NCBI RefSeq assembly: GCF_001517665.2
Contig: NZ_LN999808.1
Span: 124,001 to 188,000 of the forward strand
Reading direction: 5' to 3'
DNA: 64,000 nt
DNA from: Peptoniphilus phoceensis
GTDB lineage: Bacteria; Bacillota; Clostridia; Tissierellales; Peptoniphilaceae
The position numbers and the translations under genes were made by a program. This document shows, one piece after another, positions 1 to 8,402 of this stretch. The first letter of the stretch is position 1, and every line of letters begins with the position of its first letter. The notes under the pieces are model-generated. The model saw nothing but the letters and a program-made list of their open reading frames with translations. It ran no database searches and was not told where the DNA came from.

Positions 1-2
1 AA

Positions 3-515
3 GAACCAATTCCAACATTAGAAGACATTAACCCAAGAAGAGATAAGTCTGACGTATTTTTACTTAACGCTTTATTAGAAGAAGACAAGCCAACACTTGC
101 CACTTGCAGAGGAATGCAACTTACTAATATTTTATCAGGAGGAACTTTGTATCAAGATATAATTGTTCAAAAACCTACTGATATTGTTCATAGAGATCCT
201 GAAAGAAAAGTTTTCGTAAAACACGATATTGAAGTTTTACCAGACAATATTTTAGCTGAAGGATTTGGAAAGTCAGGCAAAGTTGAAGTTAACTCTTGGC
301 ATCACCAAGCAATTAAAGACCTTGGAAATAACTTAGACATTTTGGCAAAGGCTCCTGATGGAACAATTGAAGCAATTACTAGAACTGACAAGACATATTA
401 TTTAGGACTACAATTTCATCCTGAAGCATTAATAATTGAAGATAACAATGAAGATGCTTTAAATCTTTATAAAACATTTATCGTAAAAGCACAAGAATTA
501 TCACAACAAAAATAA
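3..515 (+). CDS. Class I glutamine amidotransferase-like hydrolase (peptidase C26 family), 5'-truncated
   Basis: The frame is open from the first bases of the window, so only the last ~170 residues are present. The fragment holds the nucleophile elbow ATCRGMQ (Cys codon 105-107) and, near the C-terminus, LQFHPEA with the catalytic His and Glu of the Cys-His-Glu triad. Together with VNSWHHQ this matches the gamma-glutamyl-gamma-aminobutyrate hydrolase (PuuD-like) branch, cytosolic enzymes that hydrolyse gamma-glutamyl amide bonds. The substrate cannot be told from the fragment. The ATG at 114 falls inside the active-site motif and is not a real start. A strong terminator follows at 538-566. 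Confidence 0.85.
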   Translation, partial: EPIPTLEDINPRRDKSDVFLLNALLEEDKPTLATCRGMQLTNILSGGTLYQDIIVQKPTDIVHRDPERKVFVKHDIEVLPDNILAEGFGKSGKVEVNSWHHQAIKDLGNNLDILAKAPDGTIEAITRTDKTYYLGLQFHPEALIIEDNNEDALNLYKTFIVKAQELSQQK

Positions 516-537
516 AATTTAATCTAGTTTTACATTT

Positions 538-566
538 TAGAGGGAAAAATTCCCTCTAATTTTTTT
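538..566 (+). terminator. Intrinsic terminator of the amidotransferase-like gene
   Basis: A hairpin with arms TAGAGGG and CCCTCTA (538-558) is followed by a T-run at 560-566. Confidence 0.85.
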
Positions 567-576
567 AATTTTTTTA

Positions 577-605
577 TTGTCATATTCATACTACTATGTT
601 AAACT
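577..605 (+). promoter_or_regulatory. Candidate promoter of a small RNA
   Basis: TTGTCA (577-582), a 17-base spacer and TAAACT (600-605) with an upstream TG (597-598) give a plausible extended -10 promoter. No reading frame follows it, only the hairpin terminator at 652-677. Confidence 0.3.
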
Positions 606-611
606 AGTAAC

Positions 612-677
612 AGATTATTTAATACACTTTTTGATTAAATTCCTTTTACTCGCCGAGATTGTCTCGGCAATTTTTTT
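612..677 (+). ncRNA. Candidate small RNA of about 65 nt
   Basis: This segment lies between a candidate promoter (577-605) and a second intrinsic terminator: GCCGAGA 652-658, TCTCGGC 662-668, T-run 671-677. The preceding gene already has its own terminator at 538-566, so this second, plus-oriented one has no protein gene to serve. I do not recognise an RNA family. The rest of the 516-800 gap is AT-rich and shows nothing else. Confidence 0.25.
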
Positions 678-800
678 GCCCTTTTTTATAATATAATATT
701 AATTAAAACTAGCATTTATTCTTCTTGTTTTCTAAAGAATTTCACTTATAAATTTTCATTTTTACTTCTTTATGTTTACCTAAAGCTTAATTAAAAAATT

Positions 801-829
801 TTATCAAAAAACAGGTCACTAGGACCTGT
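801..829 (-). terminator. Intrinsic terminator of the CorC-family gene
   Basis: The palindrome ACAGGTC/GACCTGT (811-829) lies just downstream of the minus-strand stop and is followed on that strand by a T-run (806-810). Confidence 0.8.
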
Positions 830-837
830 TAATATTT

Positions 838-2190
838 TTATGAATTAAATTCTTTGTATTCTCTTTTTGCTTCTTCTTGTTCTTCTGGTATAACCTTGAT
901 GCTAGCCTTTATTATTCTCTTTTCAGCAACTGCAAGTTCTGTCAAGATACATCCAGATGCCTTTACACTTAATTTTTTCTTTTGTTTTTCATCTGGGATA
1001 AAGCCAAGCTTTTCGATTATAAGTCCAGAAATTGTTTCATGGTTTTCTGAATAAAGTGAAACTCCAAGTGCATCGTTTATGTCTTCTATGTCCATGGATC
1101 CATCAACTATATATTCATTTTCAGCAATTTTTTCAACATTGTGATCTTCTTTGTCGTATTCGTCTTCAATTTCTCCTACTATTTCTTCTACTATATCTTC
1201 TACAGTAACCATGCCAGAGAAACCGCCGTACTCGTCAATTAAAATTGCCACATAGTTTTTTGATGCTTGCAGTTCTTTTAAAAGCATGTCAATTTTTTTA
1301 GTTTCTGGCACATAATAGGGCGCTTTTATACAGTTATCCAAATTTATAGATTCATAATTATTTTTTGCATATTCTACAAAAAGATCCTTGATATAAACTG
1401 TTCCCAGGATGTTATCTGTATTTTCTCTATAAACAGGCATCCTTGAATAGCCATTTTTCAAAACTTCTGTTACTGTTTCTGTTGTAAATTCGTCATAGTC
1501 CAACATATAAATTGAAGTCCTTGGTGTCATAATTTCATAGGCAAGTTTGTCATCAAAATCCATTATATTTACTATCATTTCTTCACCAGCTGAGTTTATA
1601 ACTCCTTGTTGCGTTGAAACCTTTATATATGATTTTAGTTCTTCTTCTGAAATTTTCTCTTCAACATCTTCAGAATATTTTCCCATGATTTTTAAAACCA
1701 AGACTGTTGATAAAGACAACAGTTTGACAAAGGGATAAAATATTTTTGACGCAAAAGCAATTACATTACTTGCTTTAAGGGCAACTTTCTCTGAATTTTG
1801 TAGAGCAATTCTCTTTGGCACAAGTTCTCCAAAAACAAGGGTTATATAGGATAGAAAAAGTGTCACCAAAATAAATGCCACAGTGCTACCGTAAGGTATC
1901 CCGTATCCTCTTAAAAATTCTCCAAAAACTTTTGAAATAGAAGTGGCTGCAGATCCAGATGAGAAAAATCCTGCCAAAGTTATTGCAACTTGGATAGTTG
2001 ACAAAAATCTAGTTTGATCTTGTGATAATGATAAAAGGGTTTTTGCCCTCTTATCTCCTTCTTCTGCCAATTCTTTTATCTTGTTGTTGTTTACTGAAAC
2101 CATTGCCATTTCAGCTGACGCAAAAAATGCGTTAATGCTTGTAAGTATTGCTATTAAAATGAGCTTAGCCCACAAGGCGCCATCGTCCAT
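838..2190 (-). CDS. Hemolysin C/CorC (CNNM-CBS) family membrane transporter
   Basis: A protein of 450 residues with an N-terminal DUF21/CNNM domain of about four membrane segments (residues 1-185), a tandem CBS pair (about 205-330, including ILIDEYGGFSGMVTVEDIVE) and a C-terminal CorC_HlyC domain (about 345-430). The family is implicated in Mg2+/Co2+ homeostasis at the membrane, with CBS domains sensing nucleotides; hemolysin is a historical name. An ATG at 2205 is in frame, but the sequence GGAGGA (2198-2203) sits 7 bases before the ATG at 2190, which I take as the start. It is monocistronic with its own terminator. Confidence 0.88.
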   Translation of the reverse strand: MDDGALWAKLILIAILTSINAFFASAEMAMVSVNNNKIKELAEEGDKRAKTLLSLSQDQTRFLSTIQVAITLAGFFSSGSAATSISKVFGEFLRGYGIPYGSTVAFILVTLFLSYITLVFGELVPKRIALQNSEKVALKASNVIAFASKIFYPFVKLLSLSTVLVLKIMGKYSEDVEEKISEEELKSYIKVSTQQGVINSAGEEMIVNIMDFDDKLAYEIMTPRTSIYMLDYDEFTTETVTEVLKNGYSRMPVYRENTDNILGTVYIKDLFVEYAKNNYESINLDNCIKAPYYVPETKKIDMLLKELQASKNYVAILIDEYGGFSGMVTVEDIVEEIVGEIEDEYDKEDHNVEKIAENEYIVDGSMDIEDINDALGVSLYSENHETISGLIIEKLGFIPDEKQKKKLSVKASGCILTELAVAEKRIIKASIKVIPEEQEEAKREYKEFNS

Positions 2191-2283
2191 AACATCTTCC
2201 TCCATATCTTTTAGATTAATTATATCAAAGAACTTGTGATTGTAAAATAAAATAATAAATCTTTCCTTGCTTTTTTTAGCTAC

Positions 2284-2312
2284 TTGACAAGCTTTAGAAA
2301 AAAATTTATTGT
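2284..2312 (+). promoter_or_regulatory. Promoter of the DUF4230 gene
   Basis: TTGACA (2284-2289), a 17-base spacer and TATTGT (2307-2312) lie about 40 bases before the start codon, which is preceded by GGAGGT at 2340-2345. Confidence 0.6.
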
Positions 2313-2350
2313 GGTATTAATAAATCAGGAGTTTAGATTGGAGGTAATTA

Positions 2351-2959
2351 ATGAAAAAATTTAATAAGAAAATTATTTTACTGCTCTTGGTCGTAATTGG
2401 ACTTTTCTCCACTTTTTTTGCAGGAAAAAAATCTATGAAAAATGAAATGGAGCCAGAAATTACATCAACTTTAATTTTTAATAAATTAATTAATGTAAGA
2501 GAACTGACAAGTCTTAAATATTACTACACAAATATGGGACAATTTGAAAATCAAAATACTTTTTACGGCTACAAAGTTCCCTTCACATCAAAAAAATTCA
2601 TCGTTTCTTATGACGGAGTTATCCACGCAGGAGTGGACCTTGAAAAAATGGACGTGAAATTAAAAGGTAAAAGCATTGAAATAAAAATTCCAGCTGCAAA
2701 AATATTAAGCCACGAAATTTATGAAGATTCGCTAAAAGTTTTCGACGAAAGAGAATCTATTTTTAACAGGATTGATATTGAAGATTACAACAATTTTTCT
2801 AAGGATCAAAAGAAAGAAGTTGAAGATAAGGCAATAAAAAGAGGTCTTCTAAAAGAAGCTGACCAAGAAGCTAAAAAAGCAATCGAGGAAACTCTTATAG
2901 GCGACACAATTTTAAGTGACTACAAAATCAAGGTCACAAGTGATAGTAATTTAAAATAA
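2351..2959 (+). CDS. DUF4230 family membrane-anchored protein
   Basis: A 202-residue protein with one N-terminal hydrophobic segment (about residues 8-24, after MKKFNKK) that acts as an uncleaved anchor or signal, then an extracytoplasmic domain. The block FIVSYDGVIHAGVDL followed by LKGKSIEIKIPAAKIL and a Lys/Glu-rich C-terminal helix is the pattern of DUF4230, a family of unknown function common in Firmicutes. The start is fixed by GGAGGT eight bases upstream. It has its own promoter and terminator and is divergent from the CorC-family gene. No function can be assigned. Confidence 0.75.
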   Translation: MKKFNKKIILLLLVVIGLFSTFFAGKKSMKNEMEPEITSTLIFNKLINVRELTSLKYYYTNMGQFENQNTFYGYKVPFTSKKFIVSYDGVIHAGVDLEKMDVKLKGKSIEIKIPAAKILSHEIYEDSLKVFDERESIFNRIDIEDYNNFSKDQKKEVEDKAIKRGLLKEADQEAKKAIEETLIGDTILSDYKIKVTSDSNLK

Positions 2960-2972
2960 ATTTAATAGACTT

Positions 2973-3002
2973 AAAAGGGCATTTTATTAAATGTCCTTTT
3001 TT
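2973..3002 (+). terminator. Intrinsic terminator of the DUF4230 gene
   Basis: A 10-bp stem (AAAAGGGCAT 2973-2982 with ATGTCCTTTT 2991-3000, one G-U pair) runs directly into a T-tract. Confidence 0.8.
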
Positions 3003-3095
3003 ATAATTGAGTTTAATTTTTATAAATCTCATACTTATTCTAAAATTCAAATAAAAATAGATTCCAAATAAATGAAATCTACTTTCCTAATCTCT

Positions 3096-4085
3096 TCAAT
3101 TTTTTAAATTATTCTCCAAGAAAAATCTCAATATTATATTGTAAATTACAAAGGACACCCCTGCCAAAGGCCAGACAATCCAGGATCTATCCCAATTATT
3201 TGTCACAAAGGAATAAGCTAAATATATTGCTGTTGCAATTATCCAATAGGCAGTTACAAAAGGTTCTGATTTTTTCCTAAAAGCCTTATTTTCCCTTGTA
3301 AAATCTTCTTCTTCTAAAATTGCCTTTATTGAATTCATATAAATATTTGTCTTAACCAAAAAATTTACACCAATAGAAACAAGTACAAGCAAAATTGAAA
3401 CCGAAATAGCCATGACCATGTCGTCTACGGAAACAATCATCCCAATAAAAATAGGAATAACTGATGCTACAATAAGTAAAATTCCAATTAAATTATATTT
3501 CATAAAATAATCGTGAAATTTTTCGCCTCTATCCTTTGCCATCCCATCTACACCATAATCTGTTTCTATTTCTTCATTTTCAATAAATTCATATTTTTTT
3601 AACTTCATAGCTTCTGTCACAAAAATACCAACAGCAGCGATTACAAATAAAATTAAAACTGTAAGGCAAATTCCCTCTACTACATTTTCTGGAACCGACA
3701 ATAATTTACTCTCATAAGCTTCTGATGAAATAATTAAAGGGATTGGAGAAATTATGCAAAGTGAAACTCCAAGTGCAATATTTTTACCCGAATTTTCCTT
3801 TAAAGTTAAATACTCATTTGCCATTTCCATAGAAACTTTTTTCTTTCTAGTTTCTTCATAGTCCTCATCTAAAAACTCAGGGTCTTCAATTTCATCTTTA
3901 ATCAGATAGTCTGTTGTAACTCCAAATATTCTGCTAAGTTTTAAAATTTTTTCCATGTCAGGAACTGACTGGGCACTTTCATATTTTGAAATAGATTGTC
4001 TACTTACACCAAGTTTTTCTGCAAGTTCTTCTTGTGACCAAGCATTTTTCTTTCTAAGATTTATAATTTTGTCTGCTAAAATCAT
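3096..4085 (-). CDS. XRE-family transcriptional regulator with C-terminal membrane domain
   Basis: Residues 5-60 form a lambda-repressor-like helix-turn-helix ([20 protein letters not shown], then FGVTTDYLI). A polar, acidic linker follows, and from about residue 100 there are five or six hydrophobic segments in pairs (about 100-155, 195-250, 270-325). Such HTH-plus-membrane proteins in Firmicutes are thought to sense envelope or small-molecule signals, often controlling nearby transporters. The start ATG at 4085 has an upstream AGGAGGT. Its targets are not evident; the gene downstream in this direction is divergent DUF4230. Confidence 0.85.
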   Translation of the reverse strand: MILADKIINLRKKNAWSQEELAEKLGVSRQSISKYESAQSVPDMEKILKLSRIFGVTTDYLIKDEIEDPEFLDEDYEETRKKKVSMEMANEYLTLKENSGKNIALGVSLCIISPIPLIISSEAYESKLLSVPENVVEGICLTVLILFVIAAVGIFVTEAMKLKKYEFIENEEIETDYGVDGMAKDRGEKFHDYFMKYNLIGILLIVASVIPIFIGMIVSVDDMVMAISVSILLVLVSIGVNFLVKTNIYMNSIKAILEEEDFTRENKAFRKKSEPFVTAYWIIATAIYLAYSFVTNNWDRSWIVWPLAGVSFVIYNIILRFFLENNLKN

Positions 4086-4289
4086 AGTCTTACCTCCTTT
4101 TCTGAGTAAATTTTATAAAAATTTATGGTGGCAATCCATAAATAGTGCTTGTCAATTTGTAAACTCATGGTTGCAAGTCTTAAAATTTTCAAATTTTTCT
4201 CTTTTTCCTTTATTTTACAAAGTGTTTTTCTATGAAATATATAATTTATTTAAATATAGTGTAAATTTTTTATAAATTTTTCCAATCAT

Positions 4290-4312
4290 AACCACCGGCT
4301 AAGCCGGTGGTT
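4290..4312. repeat. Subterminal palindrome, tnpA-distal end of the IS
   Basis: A perfect hairpin with arms AACCACCGGCT and AGCCGGTGGTT, similar in stem sequence to the palindrome at the opposite end. This is a likely TnpA binding site. Confidence 0.75.
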
Positions 4313-4405
4313 TGTTTTGCCCCTATAAGGGGCTGTTACCGGCAGCATTCCATGCTTTGAACTTTCTTTCTCGTGCACCAATTTTACAGCTGGTGCTAAA
4401 GCACC

Positions 4406-4879
4406 TTATTTTTTGCTTTTGTTCACTTGCTCACCCGTAAACGGGTCTACAAATTCTTTTATACTTATTTGATCTGCCATGTAATCTTCTTTTAATTGAT
4501 TTCTTATATATTCTTGTATCTTCTTCGCATTTTTGCCCGCTGTATCTACATAATATCCTCTACACCAAAAATGTCTATTCCCGTATTTGTATTTTAAGTT
4601 TGCATGTCTATCAAATATTATCAGACTACTTTTGCCTTTCAAATAACCCATTGTTTGGGATATGCTATATTTTGGTGGAATCTCCAACAACATATGAATA
4701 TGGTCTGGACAACATTCTGCCTCTATTATATTTATTCCTTTTCTATCACATAGATCCCTTAATATTTTTCCTATATCTTGTTTTAATCTTCCATATATTA
4801 CTTGTCTCCTGTACTTTGGAGCAAACACTATATGATATTTACAATTCCAAGATGTATGTGATAGACTGTTCTTATCCAT
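4406..4879 (-). CDS. tnpA: IS200/IS605 family Y1 transposase TnpA
   Basis: A 157-residue HUH transposase, the usual length for IS200. CPDHIHMLLEIPP contains the His-hydrophobic-His metal site, and the late helix KKIQEYIRNQ contains the probable catalytic Tyr. WNCKYHIVFAPKYRR is the conserved N-terminal strand. It cuts and joins single-stranded DNA at the hairpin ends. The open frame is intact, so the element may be active. Its ribosome binding site GGGAGGT (4887-4893) can pair with an upstream complement (4938-4944), consistent with the silencing known for IS200. Small hairpins around 4319-4405 follow the stop. Confidence 0.93.
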   Translation of the reverse strand: MDKNSLSHTSWNCKYHIVFAPKYRRQVIYGRLKQDIGKILRDLCDRKGINIIEAECCPDHIHMLLEIPPKYSISQTMGYLKGKSSLIIFDRHANLKYKYGNRHFWCRGYYVDTAGKNAKKIQEYIRNQLKEDYMADQISIKEFVDPFTGEQVNKSKK

Positions 4880-4886
4880 TCAGGAT

Positions 4887-4944
4887 ACCTCCCTTTTCTA
4901 TTTATGCTACTGCCAGTAACATATATAGTTTATCACGGGGAGGT
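4887..4944 (-). promoter_or_regulatory. RBS-sequestering hairpin in the tnpA leader
   Basis: On the minus strand ACCTCCC (4938-4944) precedes the ribosome binding site GGGAGGT (4887-4893) and is its exact complement. A smaller TACT/AGTA hairpin lies in the loop. The fold would hide the site and repress transposase translation. Confidence 0.6.
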
Positions 4945-4974
4945 TTTTTGCTTGAAGCTAAAGCTAGTTTTCCT

Positions 4975-4995
4975 ACCACCAGCATAGCTGGTGGT
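4975..4995. repeat. Subterminal palindrome, tnpA-proximal end of the IS
   Basis: Arms ACCACCAGC and GCTGGTGGT around a short loop, sharing the CCACC-x-GC stem with the palindrome at 4290-4312. Confidence 0.75.
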
Positions 4996-5017
4996 TTATT
5001 CATGCTAAAGCGTACAA

Positions 5018-5046
5018 ATAAAAAATCCTGACTTTCGCCAGGATTT
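5018..5046 (-). terminator. Intrinsic terminator of the cytidylate-kinase-like gene
   Basis: AATCCTG (5024-5030) pairs with CAGGATT (5039-5045), followed on the minus strand by a T-run. It abuts the stop codon and is also T-rich on the plus side. Confidence 0.8.
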
Positions 5047-5047
5047 T

Positions 5048-5674
5048 TTACTTTCTATTTTGTGACATCTCTACTATTAAATTTGCTATGCTTTCAAAGT
5101 CAAAGGAGGATGAATTTATTGAAATGTCATAGTTATGTGCATCTCCCCAAACTCTTCCAGTGTTTCTGCTGTAATGGTTGGCTCGTCTGTTGTTTTCACG
5201 AGTCATCTTTATTTCAAGCTTGTCTTTTTTTATATTGTAAGTATTTAAAATTCTCTCCTCTTCAAACTCTTTGGAAGCATAAATAAATACAGAAAGTTTT
5301 GGGAAATCTTCCAAGACAAAATCACCACACTTGCCAAAGATAACTGCTTTTTTGCTTTTTGCAATTTCCCTAATAATTTTTGAATCTAGTAGAAAAGCTG
5401 CATCATTAGTTGCAATATCCTCTTGGGAATAGGAATAATTTTGTCTATATAGGTCATATATAGTTCCCTGTAAAAAGGAATCATCTTTTTTTATTTCTTC
5501 AGGCTTTACCTTTTTTTCAAGGCTCATTAGCTCTATTAATTTTTCATCAAAAAATTCGTAATTTAATTTATCAGCAACTTTTTTAGCAATTTCATTTGCC
5601 CCGCTGCCATATTCTCCGTCGATTGTAATTATCTTTTTTCCTGCTTTTTGGAAAAGTTTTTCAAATAGTGACAT
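5048..5674 (-). CDS. Cytidylate kinase-like family protein
   Basis: A 208-residue P-loop protein. IITIDGEYGSGANEIAKKVA near the N-terminus is the nucleotide-binding loop in the form typical of the cytidylate-kinase-like family (AAA_26), followed by LNYEFFDEKLI and the lid-region Arg residues of TRENNRRANHY. The family is related to nucleoside monophosphate kinases, but substrates are mostly unproven and it is distinct from canonical Cmk. An in-frame ATG at 5692 exists, but GGGGAGGT (5681-5688) lies just before the ATG at 5674, which I prefer. Monocistronic. Confidence 0.8.
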   Translation of the reverse strand: MSLFEKLFQKAGKKIITIDGEYGSGANEIAKKVADKLNYEFFDEKLIELMSLEKKVKPEEIKKDDSFLQGTIYDLYRQNYSYSQEDIATNDAAFLLDSKIIREIAKSKKAVIFGKCGDFVLEDFPKLSVFIYASKEFEEERILNTYNIKKDKLEIKMTRENNRRANHYSRNTGRVWGDAHNYDISINSSSFDFESIANLIVEMSQNRK

Positions 5675-5746
5675 ATCTTCACCTCCCCACAATTATACAA
5701 TAGGATTGTGAAATTTTTTTAATCAAATTATATATATTGTGAAATT

Positions 5747-6652
5747 TTAAGATTTTTTTAGTTTTTTTCTAAAAAAGCTTTCTATGGGAACTTGGGCAAG
5801 TAGTGTCGCCCCAAAAATTATTATAGCTCCAAATATTTCTCTTTCTGACATCTCTTGTGAAAGAAGAAGCCAGCCAAAGAGAGCGCCAAAAACTGATTCT
5901 AGTGAACTTATCATAGAAGCTATAACAGGATCTAAATCTTTTAGTGCCAACAGCTGAATAGTAAAACCAACTCCAGATGATAAAATCCCTACATATAAAA
6001 TAGTTAAATAGGATTTTAAAATTGCATCCATACTAACATCTTCAAATATAAAGGCTCCAATTAGAGAAGTAATTCCACAGATGGCAAACTGAATCATGGA
6101 AACCAAAACTACATTTGTTCCCTTAGAAAAATTTGTCATAATTAAAATGTGTATGGCAAAAACAAGAGCAGATAAAATTACAATTATATCTCCCTTATTC
6201 ATGTGAAAATCTCCCTTTATAGAGAGAAGATAAGTTCCTATCATAGCAAGAAAAATGCAAAAAACTAATTTTATGCTAGGCTTCTTCCCCAAAAATAAAC
6301 CAAGAATTGGAATAAAAACTATGTATAGGGCTGTCAAAAAACTTGCCTTGGCAGCTGTCGTGTATATTAGGGAAAACTGTTGGAGATTAATGGCAATAGT
6401 AAAAACTATTCCACAAATACTTCCTCCAACAATTGTCCTCTTCATGTCAAATTTTTCTTCCCTAAAAGATTTTGATTTTTTCCTAAAAAATATTAAGGTT
6501 AAATATAAAAATACCACTGCCACAAAAGACCTTGCTGCAGTAAAAGAAAGGGGCCCCAAGTGTTCCATTCCCGCTGTCTGTGCCACGAAGGCAAGTCCCC
6601 AAATAATTGCTGTTACAAATAACATTATGGACGCTTTAAACTCTCTTGTCAT
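5747..6652 (-). CDS. EamA/DMT-superfamily transporter
   Basis: A protein of 301 residues with ten predicted membrane helices arranged as two EamA repeats (about residues 5-140 and 150-290). Typical elements are IIWGLAFVAQTAGMEHLGP in helix 1 and the late ASMISSLESVFGALFGWLLL. Members move metabolites such as amino acids or nucleosides across the cytoplasmic membrane; the substrate is unknown. A TTG at 6667 is in frame, but the ATG at 6652 with upstream GGTGG is more likely. A second paralogue lies at 31501-32406. Confidence 0.85.
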   Translation of the reverse strand: MTREFKASIMLFVTAIIWGLAFVAQTAGMEHLGPLSFTAARSFVAVVFLYLTLIFFRKKSKSFREEKFDMKRTIVGGSICGIVFTIAINLQQFSLIYTTAAKASFLTALYIVFIPILGLFLGKKPSIKLVFCIFLAMIGTYLLSIKGDFHMNKGDIIVILSALVFAIHILIMTNFSKGTNVVLVSMIQFAICGITSLIGAFIFEDVSMDAILKSYLTILYVGILSSGVGFTIQLLALKDLDPVIASMISSLESVFGALFGWLLLSQEMSEREIFGAIIIFGATLLAQVPIESFFRKKLKKS

Positions 6653-6831
6653 TTTTACACCACCCAAAAAACACCAATTCAGAAGTTTAAGTCTAAATTG
6701 ATGTTAAAATTCTATAATTTAATATTATCATAATTTATCATGAAAAAATAGTAATGTGATTGGATTATTTTTATACTTTTATTAATTAGAACTTTTAAAA
6801 TTCTCATGTATAATTGAAATAGAGGTGAAAT

Positions 6832-8259
6832 ATGATTAAATTTAATTTGTATAAAGAAGGGGGACTAAAAGTCCACTTTGTAAAAAAAGATGAAGAATTT
6901 CCAAGTGAAATTAAAGATTATTTAGAAAAGAAAAAATTTTCTTATAAGTTCAAAGAAAGTCTATACCTTCCTAGCTTTCTTGAAGAATCAAAAATTTTCA
7001 TGGGACTAGGCGATGATGAACTTGACCTAGAAGATGTGAGAAATCTTTTCTTTGAACTGGGAAATATTTTAAGAAAAAATGAAGAGCATGAAGTTGAGAT
7101 TAAAATGCCAGACCTTTCTATGTGCAACAAGAAAACTATCATGTCAGCTTATGAAGGACTTCGCCAAGGTGAATATGAATTCACAAAGAAAACTGATGTC
7201 AAAGAAAAGAAGGCTGACTTTGAAATCACAGTCAACTACACTGCCTTTAAAGGCCCTGAAGAAAAACTTCGTGCCGGCTTAAATAAAATGGAAAATATTA
7301 TGGATGGAGTCTTCCTTGCAAGGGACCTTGTAAACGAAAGAGCCAATGTAATTTATCCAGAAACTCTTGCTAATATTACTAAAGAAAAATTAGAAGATCT
7401 TGGCGTTAAGGTTACAATTTATGAAGAAGATGAAATCGAAAAAATTGGCATGAAGGCCTTTTTAAGAGTTGCAGCTGGTGCAAGTAACCGCCCAAGACTA
7501 ATCGTTATGGAATACAAAAATGCCGACACAGAAAAAGTTGCCCTTGTTGGAAAGGGACTAACTTATGACTCTGGTGGCTACAACATAAAATCTGCATCTG
7601 GCATGAACTACATGCACTGCGATATGGGTGGTGCAGGTACAGTTATTGGGACAATCTATGCCCTTGCAAAGAACAAGGCAAAGACAAATGTAGTTGGAGT
7701 AATAGCAGCTTGTGAAAATATGATTTCTGGATCATCTTACAAGTCAGGAGATGTAATTGACTCTATGAAGGGACTTACAATTGAAGTTGCAAATACTGAC
7801 GCTGAGGGAAGAATTACCCTTGCTGATGCAGTTCACTATGCCACAAATGACCTTGGAGCAGAAAAAATTATTGACCTTGCTACACTTACTGGTGCAGTGA
7901 CAATTGCCCTTGGAGAAGTTTACACAGGTGCAGTTACAAATAACGAAGACTTCTACAATGAAGTCCTTGAAGCTGGTAAGCTAGCTGGAGAAAAAATGTG
8001 GGCCTTCCCTTATGATGAAGACTACAAAAAATTAAACAAATCAGAAGTTGCAGACATTAAAAACACTTCAGGTAGACATGCAGGCACTGTTACTGCAGGA
8101 CTCTTTGTTGGTGAGTTCGTAAAAGAAAATACACCTTGGGTTCACCTAGACATAGCAGCAACAGCTTATAGAAGTAAAAAATCAGGCTATCTTCCAAAGA
8201 ATGCAACTGGAGTTCATGTAAAGACTTTAAATAACCTATTAGACCCAACAGATTGCTAA
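6832..8259 (+). CDS. pepA: Leucyl aminopeptidase (M17 family)
   Basis: A 475-residue cytosolic metallo-exopeptidase that removes N-terminal residues from peptides. The N-terminal domain (about 1-155) is divergent and the catalytic domain (about 160-475) is well conserved. GKGLTYDSGG supplies the Lys and first Asp ligands, CDMGGAG the next Asp, and NTDAEGRITLADA the Asp/Glu ligands and the active-site Arg. A GAGGTG ribosome binding site precedes the ATG. Monocistronic, with a terminator at 8270-8300. One of several peptidases in the window (with pepD and an M20 peptidase), fitting a peptide-fermenting life style. Confidence 0.95.
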   Translation: MIKFNLYKEGGLKVHFVKKDEEFPSEIKDYLEKKKFSYKFKESLYLPSFLEESKIFMGLGDDELDLEDVRNLFFELGNILRKNEEHEVEIKMPDLSMCNKKTIMSAYEGLRQGEYEFTKKTDVKEKKADFEITVNYTAFKGPEEKLRAGLNKMENIMDGVFLARDLVNERANVIYPETLANITKEKLEDLGVKVTIYEEDEIEKIGMKAFLRVAAGASNRPRLIVMEYKNADTEKVALVGKGLTYDSGGYNIKSASGMNYMHCDMGGAGTVIGTIYALAKNKAKTNVVGVIAACENMISGSSYKSGDVIDSMKGLTIEVANTDAEGRITLADAVHYATNDLGAEKIIDLATLTGAVTIALGEVYTGAVTNNEDFYNEVLEAGKLAGEKMWAFPYDEDYKKLNKSEVADIKNTSGRHAGTVTAGLFVGEFVKENTPWVHLDIAATAYRSKKSGYLPKNATGVHVKTLNNLLDPTDC

Positions 8260-8269
8260 AATTTTACCA

Positions 8270-8300
8270 CAACCACTGGCTAAGGCTAGTGGTTGTTTCA
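8270..8300 (+). terminator. Intrinsic terminator of the aminopeptidase gene
   Basis: CAACCACT (8270-8277) pairs with AGTGGTTG (8288-8295), followed by TTTC. The T-tract is short. Confidence 0.6.
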
Positions 8301-8302
8301 AT

Positions 8303-8335
8303 TAAAAAACTCTGCCAGATAAATTCTGACAGAGT
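8303..8335 (-). terminator. Second (distal) terminator of hppA
   Basis: A long hairpin with arms ACTCTG and CAGAGT (8309-8335) is followed on the minus strand by a T-run (8303-8308). It backs up the terminator at 8361-8396. Confidence 0.7.
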
Positions 8336-8360
8336 ACATAAAAGTTAATATAGTTTGCAA

Positions 8361-8396
8361 TAAAAAATCTGCTAGAGATTTCTCTCTAACAGATTT
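8361..8396 (-). terminator. First terminator of hppA
   Basis: AAATCTG and CAGATTT arms with an inner TAGAGA/TCTCTA stem (8364-8396) and a T-run on the minus strand. A T-run also follows on the plus side, so it may be bidirectional. Confidence 0.75.
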
Positions 8397-8402
8397 GTTT
8401 TT

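Larger units (their letters stand above)
4287..5000 (-). mobile_element. IS200-type insertion sequence (IS200/IS605 family, tnpA only)
   Basis: An element of about 0.7 kb containing only tnpA and no tnpB. Each end carries a subterminal palindrome of the type bound by HUH transposases: 4290-4312 (CCACCGGC/GCCGGTGG) at the tnpA-distal end and 4975-4995 (ACCACC/GGTGGT around AGCATAGCT) at the tnpA-proximal end. There are no terminal inverted repeats or target duplication, as expected for this family. It sits between the XRE regulator and the terminator of the cytidylate-kinase-like gene and breaks no visible gene. Exact boundaries are uncertain by about 10-20 bases. Confidence 0.82.

Noticed and set aside
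4600-5031. Plus-strand frame of 143 codons over the insertion sequence
   Set aside because: It is antisense to tnpA and its leader, has no ribosome binding site and resembles nothing; a shadow of the transposase gene.
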